Shown in pieces: positions 1-12,339 of a stretch of 64,000 nt of DNA. Origin of the DNA: Oscarella lobularis (lineage: Eukaryota > Porifera > Homoscleromorpha > Homosclerophorida > Oscarellidae); assembly GCF_947507565.1 (NCBI RefSeq), contig NC_089191.1:124001-188000 (forward strand). Reading direction: 5' to 3'. Numbering within the stretch: position 1 is the first letter of the stretch; every line of letters starts with the position of its first letter. The translations under genes were made by a program, and so were the position numbers. The notes beneath the pieces were generated by a model that had not been told where the DNA came from, did no database searches, and was given only the letters and a program-made list of their open reading frames with translations.

Positions 1-40
1 ACGTCACGTGCACCTATAATAAATAAATAAATAATAACAG

Positions 41-118
41 TGGTTCCCACAGAATTTGCCACCCAAATATGAAGAAGCCATAAGAAATGGAGACTTGCCT
101 CCGGCCTACGTCCCATAG
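41..118 (+). CDS. 3' terminal coding exon of an unidentified PPxY-motif protein (partial)
   Basis: A splice acceptor (AATAACAG) at 38-40 is followed by 25 in-frame codons and TAG at 116-118. The peptide reads WFPQNLPPKYEEAIRNGDLP and ends PAYVP. It contains PPKY, a PPxY ligand for WW domains such as those of NEDD4-family ubiquitin ligases, as is common in the cytoplasmic tails of membrane proteins. The preceding intron would start with GTGCAC at base 8, leaving seven coding bases at the window edge. The rest of the gene lies outside the window, so its identity cannot be given. The next gene (MRPL15) converges on it, 220 bp away. Confidence 0.6.
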   Translation, partial: WFPQNLPPKYEEAIRNGDLPPAYVP

Positions 119-338
119 AAGGTAAGAAGGAAAGGGAGGACATCTGCTGAACTTAGCAAAGCATTTGTGTCTGTTGTTCAATGTTATGTCAATTGTTTTA
201 CTTTAGCCAGTGAAACAAAACCAATCACTATTATCCTACATTGCGAAAAGGCAATGTACGATGATTCTGATTGCAAAAAATCTATACTTCACTCTCCTAA
301 AAGAACCCCCTTTGTATGAATAGCTCTTCTATCTTTTC

Positions 339-2058
339 TTATCTCACCTTCTTCCCTTGTCCTCGTCTTTCCCTGAGGCTCTTCCTCCCCGCAATCGCCT
401 CAACCCTTCGCCTCAACTCATCCCCCGCAATCCCCTCAGCCAAATACCCCCTCTTCTCAAACGACATATAATAGGGCAGTAACTTATTAGGCGGCAACGC
501 GCGTCGCGGCGTCAAACGTCCCTCAAACTTCTCCGGCTTTAGAAGCGCGCGTAGACCAAGTCGATTATAATGCGCGCACACAACGCTCCCCCCTTCGCGT
601 TCCACAGCCTCGATAGCACTCCGCGACGCCTGACTCACTTCGATATCGATCTTAGATCGAAACCACGTCTCCCCCTAGGGAAAGAGACAGAGGATGTGGC
701 GGGAAATTCAGGGGAGGGACGGGTGGGAAAAATTTACGGTTCCTAGAAGTTTGACGCCGTGTTCGATACGCGGTCCGACGACCCTGGCGCGCTGGAGCGT
801 CGACATGGTAACGGGTTCTTTGGGATCGATTCGACCGCGATCGATCCAAAGTTGAAGTTTCGACAGATTCAGCGGTTCGTAGTCGCGTCGAAATCTGCGT
901 TATCAAACCGCGATATCCCGGATGTAGATATCTCGAGGGGAGAGTGACGTGTGTACTTGTTTCGAAATCCGTGTTTGGGTACGCGTAGATAGAAGGGAGT
1001 TTGACCGCCTTCGAAGCCGATTCGAGGCTTTGTGCCCGAATGGCGTTGACCTTGGCCCTTGTGACCGCGTCCCGACGTCTTTCCGTGACCCGATCCCGGT
1101 CCTCGACCGACGCGAATCGCCTGCCGGAACGAGAGGGCGGCGGGAAAATTTAGAAATCGATAATTAGCGGTCTATTCTATAAACCGGAAGCCGCGCCCAC
1201 GCACAATTCAGTCACGATTGTGAATTCAAGGAAGCGGTTGGGCAATCGACTTCCGGCTAGACTGGCGCGAGACTAGTCAGTCTCTCTCTAGGGGCGCCAC
1301 CGCCGGCAGGTGGATAGAATAAAGGCTGGGGGTATAAGCCCGCAGAGATCAGTTTGGTGTGAGCTGCCGCGAGTGCAAACAATCCCTCCCTCCCTCCCTC
1401 AAGTCAAGTCAAGAGAAAATGGAATCTACGACAACTGTGAATCATCAACTTGATTCTTCTACATCATCATCATCGTCATCTAAGGATGATTCGAATAAGT
1501 CGGTTGGAAGTGCTGCTGTGACGGCGCTTCCACCACCGCCGCCGCCGCCACCGCCGCCTACTGGGTTCTCTCTCCCACTTATGTTGAGTAGCTCTGGGAT
1601 GAATTTGGCGTTGACGCCGACCGCTTCGCCGCTCACTCGGCAACTTTTGTTGCATCAGACGGCGGCGACGTTTGGATGGCCGGGAAATTGCAGTATGACG
1701 CGATGCGGAACGTTCGATAGTGCTGTACCGTTTGGGGTAAGCGAAAAAGGAGAGTTGACTATGTGACCCCGCCCCCACCTCTACTAAGGAGCCCCCCATT
1801 GTGTGATCTTGAGAATGTAGGCTTAGAAATCTCGCTTTCAGTGCCGGTTCACTGTAAGCGGATGCACATCCCCTCCCTAGGTTCTCGCCTAAGGCGAGGG
1901 TTCGTTCCCCCCCCTTGAAAGAAAAGAGGTCCCACTAATACGAATAAGCTTGCCTTCTTCTTTGCTCCAGGAAGATCGGCAATGTTGTTTAGTTTGACTC
2001 GCGGTAGACAGTCTAGAGCTCTTTCTAGAGCCTTTCCCGTCGCTCGTCTTGTCGCCAT
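339..2058 (-). CDS. MRPL15: Mitochondrial ribosomal protein L15 (uL15m)
   Basis: Large-subunit protein of the mitochondrial ribosome. Coding exons in transcript order are 2058-1954, 1120-957, 894-738 and 674-339. They give 253 aa in continuous phase, against about 296 aa in human. The N-terminus carries [20 protein letters not shown], like the vertebrate LPRVSLANLKPNPG segment. Next come the L15 core motifs [16 protein letters not shown] and [18 protein letters not shown], then the [13 protein letters not shown] region near the C-terminus. Intron 1 (1953-1121) is long for this locus and needs a GC donor (AAG/GCAAGC). It contains the upstream first exon of TFAP2 on the opposite strand. The start codon chosen is the only ATG in frame with the basic, targeting-like N-terminus. 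Confidence 0.9.
1333..1338 (+). promoter_or_regulatory. TATA box of the distal TFAP2 promoter
   Basis: TATAAG occurs at 1333-1338 and is followed about 15 bp later by TCAGTT, an initiator-like sequence. The predicted start of transcription near 1350-1365 fits the first coding exon at 1419. The site sits inside intron 1 of MRPL15 on the other strand. Confidence 0.4.
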
Positions 2059-5005
2059 TGACGCACGCTAGAAATCTCCCCGTACGCGCAACGCTCTCCC
2101 GTATAAGTATAGACACGAACATGAGCCCCGTATACTTTCAGACAGCCTTCCACGTGCTCGTCGAAGTAGACATAGGGTTCACGCGACTGGGCGTACCGCA
2201 CGTCAAGATAATAAGCAAATGAGCAGCTAACCGAATCAAAGGGGCGGGATTTCTAGGGAAAGCGTGTAGAAGCAGACAGGATAGACGCGTGCCGCATCGC
2301 CTTCACATGTCTACTTCAACCTAACGAAGTCTGAATGAGATGTCTGTCTGCGCGCGCCCAGTCGCAATAGGCTTCGTACGCGGACACAGCTAAAACCGCA
2401 CACGCAATTCGGTACGAGTCTCAGTGAGACTCGAATATTTGGTGCCGGCACCAGGCGTGGTCGCGATCCTCTGAGAGCCCTATAATCCGACTGGTCCCTG
2501 TCGATCGAAGTCAGTCGTCAGCACCGTGCCACACCGAAATCCCCGAATGGCCTGTTCGACACTTTTGTACGGAGATGCGTTCGCTGCGGCGGGCGCCGCT
2601 GCCGCCGCGGCGGCGACGAAACGCGGCGACGTGTCGCTTGCGAATCCCTATTATTATCACGCTGAAACTCTTCACGGCGGAGGAGCCGATTCTGTTCAGG
2701 TAGAATGCGATAAAAGGAGGAAGAACGAGAATCCCGATCCCCTAGTTAGAGTTCGTTAGTCCGTTCGAAAGTTCCTAGAGTGATTAGAGCATCCTATAAG
2801 GACCTTGAGTGATCGTTTCCTCTCTTCGTCTCGCAGGTAAAAGCGAATTTTCAGTACGGAGCGAGCGGAGGAAACGAGCCGCCGCGTTGGATGCCTCAAT
2901 CGTTCCAAGCGACAGCTCCTCCGACAGGAGCCCCCGCCCACAGTCAGATCTACAATTGCGCCGCTGCCGCGTCAGCGCAAACGTCCTACTTCGGTTCTCA
3001 ATGCAGCGGTGGAAGCGCGAGTCCCATCGATACGACGGCAAACGTCGGATCGCCGCCAACGATCGCCGTCAGTAGCGCGCCTAACGATCTCTATCGAAGT
3101 TTTCCGCAGCAATCGCCACGCCACGCCCGCCGCTTTTCGCCCTACGACGTCGCGCATCGAGCGCCTTATTTGCCGTCGTGCAGCGCCGCTGGCGGTCTCC
3201 GTTCGCCCGATTCGGAATCGTATGCGCAGTCGGTGCCTTCGACAACGCCGCATCAACCGCATCAAGCGTCCGACGAAGGAACGGCGGCTGCTGCTGCGGC
3301 GGCGGCAGCGGCAGCGGCAGCAGCCACGCATCATCTACAACACTTTCATCATCGAACAAGCGAGAGTTCGGCATTGGGTCGTCGCATAATCGATTCGGAA
3401 GAGGAGGAAGACGAGTTGGTGTTCGGAAGTGGGACGCAAGCGGGAACACACCCCCTCGCCGCAGCAGCAGCTGCCACAGCGTACGGACAAACTCAATATC
3501 CCTACCAGGTGCGCGCGCGAAAAAAAAGACTACATGTATAAAAAAAGTTCTAATGCCGGCGCGCTTTTCTTCTCTCAGGATCAACAGAGCCCGTGTAATA
3601 GTTCGACGACCAGCGGAGGTACGCGGTTTTCCCTCTGTTGACGTCTGTTCGGCGGTCGGCCTAATCCTGTTTTTTTTCTTCAGTTCCGACACCTGACCGA
3701 AAACGCGACGTGCATCCGTCCGACGTCTTTTGTTGCGTTCCCGGTCGACTCTCTCTTCTCAGTTCGACGTCCAAGTATAAGGTCACTGTCGGCGAAGTGA
3801 CGCGACGTCTATCGACTCCCGAATGTCTCAATGCGTCGCTTCTTGGCGGCGTTCTACGACGGTGAGTCTCGCATTCAGTCATGCAACGCGCGCGCGCGGT
3901 CGCAATTTCATTCATCAACGACCGGCTTTTTCCTCTTTTGCGGTCGTCGCGATTTGCCGGCTAATGCGTTATTGCAATTCCAATGTTGTCCACAATGAAT
4001 TTTTCCTATGCTCGGTTTTTTTTATCGGTGTACTCTGGTCTCGCGAGGGTGCGACCGCATTGTTACACTAGTGGGCGGGGCTTGTCTGCTTCTTCACATT
4101 ATGCTAATTGTCTTTTTCTGCTCTCTCGCAGAGCGAAATCAAAGAACGGCGGGACGGCGTTGAGACAGCGGCTAGAAACGATCGGCCTATCGCTTCCGCC
4201 AGGACGCAGAAAAGCGACGAGCGTCTCCCTTCTCACGTCCCTAGTCGAAGGTACGTAAATAGTACGCGTGTGCTCGGTCTAGCTCCCCTCATGACAAATT
4301 AGTGACCGCATGCCCCACTTCGTGGCTTCACCGTCGTAATTAGCAACGCATTCCTCCACGGCATTTGCATTCCCGCCGCAGCTACTTCAGTCATGAGAAT
4401 GATGACTGAATTTGCACCTGTCGGGATTCTCGGTCAACGTCTCTTTTTTTTTTCCCGCGCAGGCGAAGCGATCCACCTGGCGCGCGATTTCAACCAGGTG
4501 TGTCAGACGGCATTTCCCGCGCAAGAATTGGCGACAATGATTGCGCGCCAACAACAACAACAACAACAACAACATCATCCCGACGAAGAATCGTCGACGA
4601 AGCGAAAGGAAGCCGTCAAGGGCGCAATGTAAGTTCCCGTCTAACACGCACGCGCGCGCAAACTCAATTCTTTCATCATCATGCAGGAAAGTCATAGGCG
4701 AGCTTCAGGACGTCATCGCGTCCAGCTGTTCGCTCAACGCGGAAGACTACAACCCGGAAATGGCGGCAACGCCCGGTCTCAACTATTTCGGTCTCCTCTC
4801 GCACGGTTTCGGAACGCCGACGATCCACGCGGCGCTGAATACGGTACAAAATTACCTCCGGGAATTGCTCGTCGTCACGGGCAATGGGGGCGCGGCTCCG
4901 GCGAGCGGAACGGCGTGTTGCGCGAGCGATAGCGGCGTTTCCATTGACGACGACATGGCGAGCGAAAGCTCCAATCGAAAGCCGTTGAATACGAAAAGGC
5001 GATAA
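1419..5005 (+). CDS. TFAP2: AP-2 family transcription factor with two alternative first exons
   Basis: Sequence-specific DNA-binding activator. Two first exons, 1419-1736 (106 codons; poly-Ser and a ten-proline run) and 2547-2699 (51 codons; alanine-rich), both end in phase 0 with good GT donors. Either can join exon 2837-3508, then 3579-3618, 3684-3861, 4132-4250, 4463-4628 and 4687-5005. The products would be 603 and 548 aa. The C-terminal half is unmistakable: [55 protein letters not shown] and [11 protein letters not shown] are the AP-2 basic helix-span-helix DNA-binding and dimerisation region. The N-terminal part is low-complexity (Ala, His, Pro, Gln), as usual for activation domains. 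A polyadenylation signal AATAAA lies at 5277-5282. One AP-2 gene here suggests a pre-duplication ancestor of the vertebrate alpha-epsilon set. Confidence 0.92.
2481..2486 (+). promoter_or_regulatory. TATA-like box of the proximal TFAP2 promoter
   Basis: TATAAT at 2481-2486 is followed about 30 bp later by TCAGTC, an initiator-like match, and 60 bp later by the second ATG (2547). This arrangement parallels the distal promoter. Support is by motif and spacing only. Confidence 0.35.
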
Positions 5006-5676
5006 TGAGAAAAAATCGTCTTTGAGACAATTTTAGTATAGGGGTCTTCTGCGCACGCCCAGTAGAGCTGTACATATAGACACACACCACACACACACAC
5101 ACGCGCGCGATTGGCTGGCAATATTATTGGTGTAGAGTTTAGAGTCTTGGTTAGGAGGAGGAGGAAGAATAGAGATGCCAGTTGTTGGGCGTCCGGTTCT
5201 CTTTCCTTTTTCGTTTGCTCTATTTTTACCTTCGGATTTTACCATGGCATTTGTATTGATTCCTCCTTACCTGTTAAATAAACGCTCTTCGAAGTCAGAC
5301 AAATGGGGGGCGGGGCAAATGCGCAAGAGAGAGTGAGATGAGAGGATGTGCGATAGACTAATGGAATTTGTCTAGCAAAACGACCCTAAAAAGAAAAAAG
5401 CTCACCCCTTCTCGCCTTGATTCTTCTCATTCGAACAAACGAACGTGTTTGCATGGGGGGGCCCCCCTCCAAAACTAGACGAACACGAAAGGGGCTTCGG
5501 TTTGTTGATAGATACGTCTAATAGGTCTTGACTAAACATCCTCATTGCGGACGTTCTCTCTCCCCCCCCACCCCACCCCAAACCCTCCACATAATGAAGT
5601 CAAGCGCGAGCGCCGAGAACTAATTATAAATTTTAGAGCAAGTAGACAAGGGGATTCAACTAACGTGCAAAACTCG
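5006..5676. other. Shared 3' flank of TFAP2 and PITHD1
   Basis: This is the gap between two converging genes. It holds the TFAP2 3' UTR with an AC-dinucleotide run at about 5083-5103 and AATAAA at 5277-5282. The rest is probably PITHD1 3' UTR. I see no further coding exon. Confidence 0.5.
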
Positions 5677-6581
5677 TTACGAAATCTGCTGTCTAACGCT
5701 GTCTACTCCTTTGATTCTATGGTCTGCGGGATTCGCTTGGGCTTCGTAGTTGCATATTGTGACCTCGTGTCGGCGAGTCTACACAAAAGAGGCAAAGAAT
5801 AGAATAGGGAATATGCGCGCGTGGCGTCACGCGTCTCGCACTGGAGCGAATTCTCCTGATAAACCAATATAGTAGATCCTCGTTGCTTCGGCTCCAAAGT
5901 TTGAAGCAAAGTACATAGTCAAGTGAGTCACCCCAGAGAATCGTGATACCCTAGAACACGCGGCGCGGTGGCGACGCGCGAAACGGCGCGCGATCGATCG
6001 ATTGCGACTTACATTGTTGGGTATTCAATCGAACCGTCCCTATCTTCCTGTAGCTGAAATTCCTGATCGGCCGATGCCGTCGTATCGTCAAAAGTCATAC
6101 CAGGACGATTTTTGTATCTAGAGGAATAATAAAAAAAGGGTCCCTTCTTTTTCCTCTACGTACTGAGTTATTACAGTTTGACTTGGGCTGGGTGACTCTC
6201 GCCTTCGCCGCCAATTATTACAAAACCTTTCAGCTTTATATCACCCGTAAATCTACTCAGGCATCTCTCTACGCAACTCTGAATAAGTGACGTCATTTTT
6301 ACGGTATTCTAAGGAGCAGTTCTTCATCTGCATCACTCTCGACATACTAGGGATATATATATCATTTATTCAGGTACGTTAGGAATTTCTACTTTAGATG
6401 TATCAAGTCGATCGTCCCAAGGTTTGAAGACGTTCTTTCCCGAGCCGTCTTCGACCTCGTTTAGACACTCGACGTTATACGTGTCGATTTTTGTGTAAAG
6501 ACTGTACGCTTGACCCAATTCCGAGTCGTGATCACCGTGATCGTGATCGTGGTGATGATGATGATGGTGATGGTCACTCAT
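5677..6581 (-). CDS. PITHD1: PITH domain-containing protein 1
   Basis: Coding exons are 6581-6378, 6346-6303, 6252-6175, 6117-6013, 5950-5842 and 5778-5677, with all phases consistent. They give 213 aa (human 211). The N-terminus has the family's histidine-rich stretch (eight His after MSD) and then GQAYSLYTKID, YVESDADEELLLRIPFTGD, GEGESHPAQVKLYKNRPGM and RRHEVTICNYEAQANPADHR, all aligning with PITHD1. The PITH domain is a beta-sandwich also found in thioredoxin-like TXNL1. Human PITHD1 has been linked to RUNX1 promoter activation and the proteasome; any such role here is inferred from family. It diverges from NRBP with 126 bp between start codons, implying a shared promoter region. Confidence 0.93.
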
Positions 6582-6707
6582 AATTACACGGGAAATGTCA
6601 CGTGATAGTTCTCGTCTCTGATTGGCCTTCGATTTTCGACTTTAGATGAAGTTCTTTGCCTTGCTACGTCACGCAATTGCTTTAGCGCACGCATCGATCC
6701 GACGACG

Positions 6708-9039
6708 ATGCCTGAAAAAAACGCCGCTTCTGCGTCAGCAGCGATCGTTTCGGCCAATTCCGAAATCGATTCGGGCGAAGAGGACAGCGACGATGAAATT
6801 CTCGAAGAGAGCCCGAACGGCCGCTGGCAAAAACGCCGCGACAAGGTCGAATTCCTCGCGAGGGCCCCCACCTCGCATTTCCCAATGGATAGCGTCGCGT
6901 AGGTGACCCAGCGAGACGTGCCGGGCATCGACGCCGCTTATTTGGCAATGGACACAGAAGAAGGCGTCGAAGTCGTGTGGAACGAAGTGAATTTCTCCGA
7001 ACGCAAAGCTTCGGCGAAAGGGGTGTGTCCTCGCGCTCATTCCCGCGCTTATTTCCCCCACTAGTCATTGTTTTAGGACAGTGACTATATGCGAAAGGTT
7101 TTCGATAATTTATCCGAATTGAAAGTGAGTTCATTTCTTTGGGCTTCGTGGGTGGACACGCCCCCCTTTTCTCTACACTGTAGCATGCGAACATTGTCAA
7201 GTTCTATCAATATTGGATTACGGATAATCATCAGCGCGTCGTTTTTATTACGGAGTATATGACGTCAGGGTCATTGAAACAATTTATTAAGAAAGCACAG
7301 AAGAATAAGAAACCCGTAGGAAAAAAGGTATTTAATTGATTCATCAATTTAATTATTATTATTCTACGAAGAGAATTTTTAGACGTGGGCGCGGTGGTGT
7401 CGTCAAATTCTCTTTGCGCTAAGGTAATTGAAAAAATTAAATAAAAATTGAAAATTGATATCTAATTAAGTTATTTGCACGAATCTGATTTGAAAATCGT
7501 TCACGGAAATCTGACATGTGACACGATATTCTTCCAGCACAATGGACTAATTAAAATTGGATGCGGTAATAAAATAAAAAATTTCAAAAAAAATTGAATT
7601 AGGAATAGTTTAATTAAGTTGCCCCGGATACAATTAATAAACACGTCAAAACGGTTTCAGATCCAGCAGCAGCGCGAAATTCTTATTATATAGCACCAGA
7701 ATATGGTACTTTTTTAAGATTTGATTTTTTAATTATATAACATAATTATTAGGGCGGCAATCGTTTGTGACGCAATCTGATATCTACGCGTTTGGAGTAT
7801 GCGCACTAGAGGCAAGCACATTAAATAAATGAATAATAATAATAATAATAAATGAGGGAATTTTTAAAGATGGCTATCACGGAAATTCTGAGTTCTATAG
7901 CGAATGGAACAGAGGGCAAGCCGAAGCACTTGGACCACGATTCAATTATAAAAATGATTGACAGAGTCGAAGATCCTCAAGTCAAGGTAAATTGATTTTG
8001 TCACTCACGTGACTATTTATTTATTAATTTTCCTTAGGCGTTTATTCACGCCTGTTTGGAACATGACGTCGACGATCGTCCGTCGGCGCGAGAACTTCTT
8101 CTCCACCCCGCTATCTTTGAATGCCATTCGCTCAAGGTTTTCGCCACTCACGCTGTCATACAGATATTTGATTTGAGAGGCAAGGGGGAAAGGGGGGCCC
8201 CCTTAAAGGGGTAGATACTTATTGACTAGATAGGGAAGGATGTTGAGACGGCTTTGATTGGGAAAATGAGAAATCGGGCGGGGATGGAGAAGGGGGATAA
8301 GGTTGGCGCGGAGATTAAGCACGTTGATGGGCGCGAAGGCATTCAGCAGATGTAAGGAGAGAGAGAAGGGAGGAGAGAGGGTTTTTTTTAGAATCTCTGG
8401 GTTTTCAAAGGTTCAAGCCGTCTGATTTGGAGAAATTGTTGCAGGAAGTTCGCGATGGGTTGCATCCTTTGACGGGCGTTTGTAAGCCTAAATTGGCTGA
8501 GAATGCGTACGTTCAGATTTAATTAATTAATTAAATTATTGGGTCAATTGGGCGGGGTTTTAGGTCAAAGTCCAGTTCGACTGAAAATCTTGCGGAACCG
8601 GATGCAAGTGAGACGCAGTATGAAGTGGAAGAGCGAAGGGTTGGGAAGCTTAGTCAAAGGGGTCAAGGGTCTTAGCTTGGGTTTTAGGTGAGATCTTGTG
8701 TGAGCTGTGACATCACAAGTGCAAATAACACTAGCCACGTAAATAAACTGGGGGGGGGGGGGGGGATCCTCTTTAAAATTTTCCTATAATTAGATTGTTT
8801 TGACGTTGAAACTAGAGGATGGGGTACAGAGACAATTGAGCTGTAATTTTACACCAAGTTAGTACGGGATATTTTGTTGCTATGGTAGCGAGTGGGTGTG
8901 TGCTACAGGTGATACGGCGGAGATAATGGCCGCTGAATTGGTTACATTTGGGTTCATAAATGAAGCGGATAGGGATTCGGTTGCTGATATGATAAGACAG
9001 CCAATCAAAGATGCGCCTGCACTTGCTGCTAAAGTTTAA
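6708..9039 (+). CDS. NRBP1: Nuclear receptor-binding protein pseudokinase
   Basis: Sixteen coding exons: 6708-6845, 6903-7022, 7077-7124, 7184-7327, 7383-7423, 7471-7565, 7619-7705, 7753-7811, 7870-7986, 8038-8179, 8234-8351, 8411-8506, 8564-8639, 8688-8738, 8794-8857, 8909-9039. They give 508 aa (human NRBP1 535). Hallmarks are LEESPNGRWQKRRDK, DVPGIDAAYLAMDTEEGVEV, VFITEYMTSGSLKQF and IVHGNLTCDTIFFQHNGLIK. It is a pseudokinase: the ATP-lysine position reads WNEV, the catalytic HRD is replaced by HGN, and DFG is replaced by the IGCG/VAPD region. The family acts as an adaptor in ER-Golgi traffic and in Elongin/Cullin ligase control. Two introns use GC donors (GAG/GCAAGC at 7812 and GAG/GCAAGG at 8180). 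A run of about 14 G lies in the intron at 8739-8793. Confidence 0.93.
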
Positions 9040-9231
9040 TAGTCCCGTATGGGAGAAAGAAGAATTGTAGCTTCGGTAGCGCGCGCGCTTGCATGTTACG
9101 CATACCTATATATCCTGGATTTTTTTGCTCTTTTCTATTATTTAGACGCTTTGATACTATTTAGTTGCTTTATTTTCCTCTCCGTTGAATGACATACAAA
9201 AAAGTAAGTGTATCACGTGATTCGTGTTTTT

Positions 9232-10243
9232 CTAAACATTTCGTGGCTCCGGAACGAAAATTCGTATAGGGTACGTTTGACGAACGAGTTCGTCTGGGGG
9301 TCGTCTCATTCGCGTCACAACAACAAATTTGAAATTTTCGACTCGATTGAAATTATTTTTTCCGTATTGCTCCCCATCAGTCTTTCTCACCAAACCAAGG
9401 TACCTAAAAAATAATGCCTATATATAGATATTGGCTATTGATTTATTATTGACTTGTCTTCTTTCATAATTTCTTTGGTCATAATCGATTTCAAGAGATC
9501 CTTTTGAACGACGTCGAATTTCTGAGTCACAACATGCCATATATCGACGTCACGCAAATCCAACACAACGAATTTCCCGTATCTGTTTTTTAAATATAAA
9601 TAAGCTAGTATATATCATATGTATCGTTCTACCGTATGGCTCCCAGAACGTTCATTCGAATCGTTTCCGGGTCCATATCTCTCGGATGTAAAGCGTCGAG
9701 ATAATTCGTATCTCGATAGCGAAGAAACGTCGACGCCTGTTTCGACGTGTCAATAAGTAGAGGCCATCTAATAAGGTAATAGAAAATATTTCTAATATTT
9801 TTTTTATCCACCTTCCGTCTGAAGCGATTCGATTTCCGACGTCACGTAGAAGAACGTCATCGAGTTCGCGAATCGATACTTTGATACCGATCTCGCTCTC
9901 TCGATTCTTTTCATCTTAAAAAAGGAATTTTTATAAGGTAATTTGGGAGAGTGGGTTTTGACTGACTTTCATCGGGGTTCTGCTGCTCGCGAAGAGCCAG
10001 TCTCCGCTGAAAAAAAACCGATGAATCTAGGATTAATAATTTTAATCGGGTATTTACTTCGTCGACAATTTTTTGAGTCTTTTCAGCTCGCGCTTTGGCC
10101 TCATCTAGAATTGCTTCAGAGTCGTGAATAATTTGAAGAGTTACTTCGGGTTTTACGGCCCCAATTGCAGCCGATTTATCGTGCTCATATATTCTCTTGT
10201 TTAGTTCTTCGTACGCTTTGGCCAACTAAAGAAAATTAGGTAT

Positions 10244-10274
<31 letters not shown>

Positions 10275-11616
10275 GTGACCTGTTTCTGCGCAGTCTCGTA
10301 TTCTTTTTCGGCTTCTTTTAGCTTATTTTGAAGCCTATCATCTCCCACTTGTTCAAATTCAAAAAGGTATTTTTTCGTGATTTACCTTCCTGTTTGCTCT
10401 TCGTTTCGTTTTCTCTCTTCCTTCGCTTTGTTCTCTTTTTCTTCAGCCATCTTTGCCAGTATCGAATCCGTTTTCTCTATAGTCCATTCTTCGAGACGAG
10501 AGACGACAGCGGAAACGGAAGCAATCTTCCAAAACAAATTATTAATTAAAAACAAAACAATTACGAATACCTGAACTGGAGTCGCTCCATCATCGGCATA
10601 AATACGGGGATCGGCGCCAAACTCAAGCAAAACCTTGCAAGGAAAAAAACCAACATATATCTCAATATTTAAAAAATTCTCTTATACTACTTCAACTGCG
10701 TTTGTGTGGCCGGCAAATGCGGCTCGATACAAAGGAGTGCGACCGTATTGTCCCTTCGTATTCACGTCGGCTCCTTTGTCGATCAGCAATCGAACCGTTT
10801 CCGGGTTTCCCCCGTTGGCTGATTCTGATAGGGGCGTGTTTCCATTCGCGTCTGTGGAGTCGATAAATCGTTCTAAACGTCGTCTAATCGTCGCTTCGAT
10901 CATTCCCGTTGGAAAACCCTGTTCTTCGCATTTTTCTAAGGCGACTTGACGCGCCTCAAATTAAATCGTAATTTAATTAATTAATTAATTAATTATTGTG
11001 TTTTTATACTTCTCTTAGTACGGCAATTATTTCGTCGTTGTCTCCGTCGAATGCTGCTTCTAATAAGCGTTTTTTTCTTCTCTCTTCCTCTCGCTTGCGA
11101 CGTCTCTCTTCCTCGTATTTTCTCTTCTGCTTTTCCTCCTCGTCTCGTTCCATTTTTATCAGCTGAACCCATGCCTATGATAATGTTAATTAAATCGGTA
11201 TTTAATTTATTTATTTAATTAGGTACATCTCTTTGTATTTTATCCATCAATTCATCGTATTCTTTCTTCTCTTTTCTCTTCTTAGCTAGCTCCTTTTTAG
11301 CTCTATACTGTCGATATTTTGTTTGAATTTTTCTCGCAGCAGCTTCTTCCACTTTTGTCCATTTTTTTGCTGCAGACTTCGATTTTTGCTTTGCGTCTCC
11401 CGCCACTTTTGCTGGGCTACTGGACACGCCCCGTCCTCCACGTCCCCGCCCTCTACTAGCAACATTCGCAATTCCCCGTCCTCTCACTGCCCCAACATTT
11501 CCGCGAGCTGCTGCTGCTGCTACAACGGGTTTTCTTGCAGTAGCAGTTGCTGCACTTCCCGTTGACGTTCGATTTGTCTTTGTTGCAGCCTTCGCTGCGA
11601 TTCTTTTCGGCGGCAT
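9232..11616 (-). CDS. IQANK1: IQ motif and ankyrin repeat protein
   Basis: Twelve coding exons: 11616-11227, 11174-11010, 10954-10688, 10633-10571, 10525-10386, 10334-10280, 10225-10058, 10006-9967, 9914-9812, 9767-9633, 9582-9454, 9403-9232. They give 608 aa. The order is a low-complexity Ala/Arg/Gly N-terminus and an IQ motif (AAARKIQTKYRQYRAKKELA). Ankyrin repeats (DANGNTPLSESANGGNPETV, YGRTPLYRAAFAGHTNAVEV) and a charged coiled coil follow. The conserved C-terminal part contains DTSKQASTFLRYRDTNYLD and FVVLDLRDVDIW, as in vertebrate IQANK1. Function is poorly known; IQ motifs usually bind calmodulin. It shares a 68-bp intergenic promoter region with MRGBP and converges with NRBP (192 bp between stops). 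Confidence 0.85.
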
Positions 11617-11684
11617 AGCAACGCCTTATACGGGCAGTGTAAGACTCGAACATACGGGATCGGCGTGTGACTTTTACGACAGAA

Positions 11685-12339
11685 ATGGACGACGAAATCG
11701 TTTGGACACCCGAATTAGAGATAGAGCTCTTTCACAGCATGCAAGGACATAAACCAGTAGGTGTGTTGAAAGTGGGGCCTCCCAATTCGGAAATCCTCGC
11801 GAGAAAACCTCTTTCATCCGTCAGGCGTTAGTCGACACTTTCAGATGGTACACATACACGACAAATTGAGTCGAGCAACGAATCGCACGTTTACAATCAC
11901 GCAGATTTGGGATCATCTAAAGTCGATGTACAATCTCGACGAATTGGTACACTTTTAGCTCACTTTTAGATATATCGTAGCGTACGTTATTATGGTGGTA
12001 TCTAGAATGATCTCGAATCGAATCCTTTTCCAATGGATCAAAAGGATTTTTGCCTACCAGAGGACTATGGATGCGAATTAGATAACGATGGTATTAATGA
12101 AATTATTTGACGTCACGACGCACATGCGCAAACGGACCGATAATCGTTAATTTTTATATGTTCATATAGATAAAGTTGCTCCTGCGTTGAAAAGTGGAAG
12201 TATTCCTCCGAGTCCTATTTTACCCGAGTCTCCAGGCACTGGAAGGAGAAAACGAACGCGTACTCTATCGTCGAATCCGTCGCCCGCTTCTCCCGCCACG
12301 GCGAGTGGAAAACGTCGTCGGGTTGATAGAAATGCATAG
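11685..12339 (+). CDS. MRGBP: MRG/MORF4L-binding protein (Eaf7 family)
   Basis: Exons 11685-11760, 11825-11946, 12006-12090 and 12170-12339 give 150 aa (human 204). VWTPELEIELFHSMQGHKPV, then GVSRHFQMVHIHDKLSR, ITQIWDHLKSMY and NPFPMDQKDFCLPEDY follow the Eaf7/MRGBP core closely. The tail is basic, with a KRRR cluster. In other animals this protein is a subunit of the NuA4/TIP60 histone acetyltransferase and binds MRG15. The acidic middle of vertebrate MRGBP is missing, which explains the shorter length. Start codons of MRGBP and IQANK1 are 68 bp apart on opposite strands. Confidence 0.92.
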
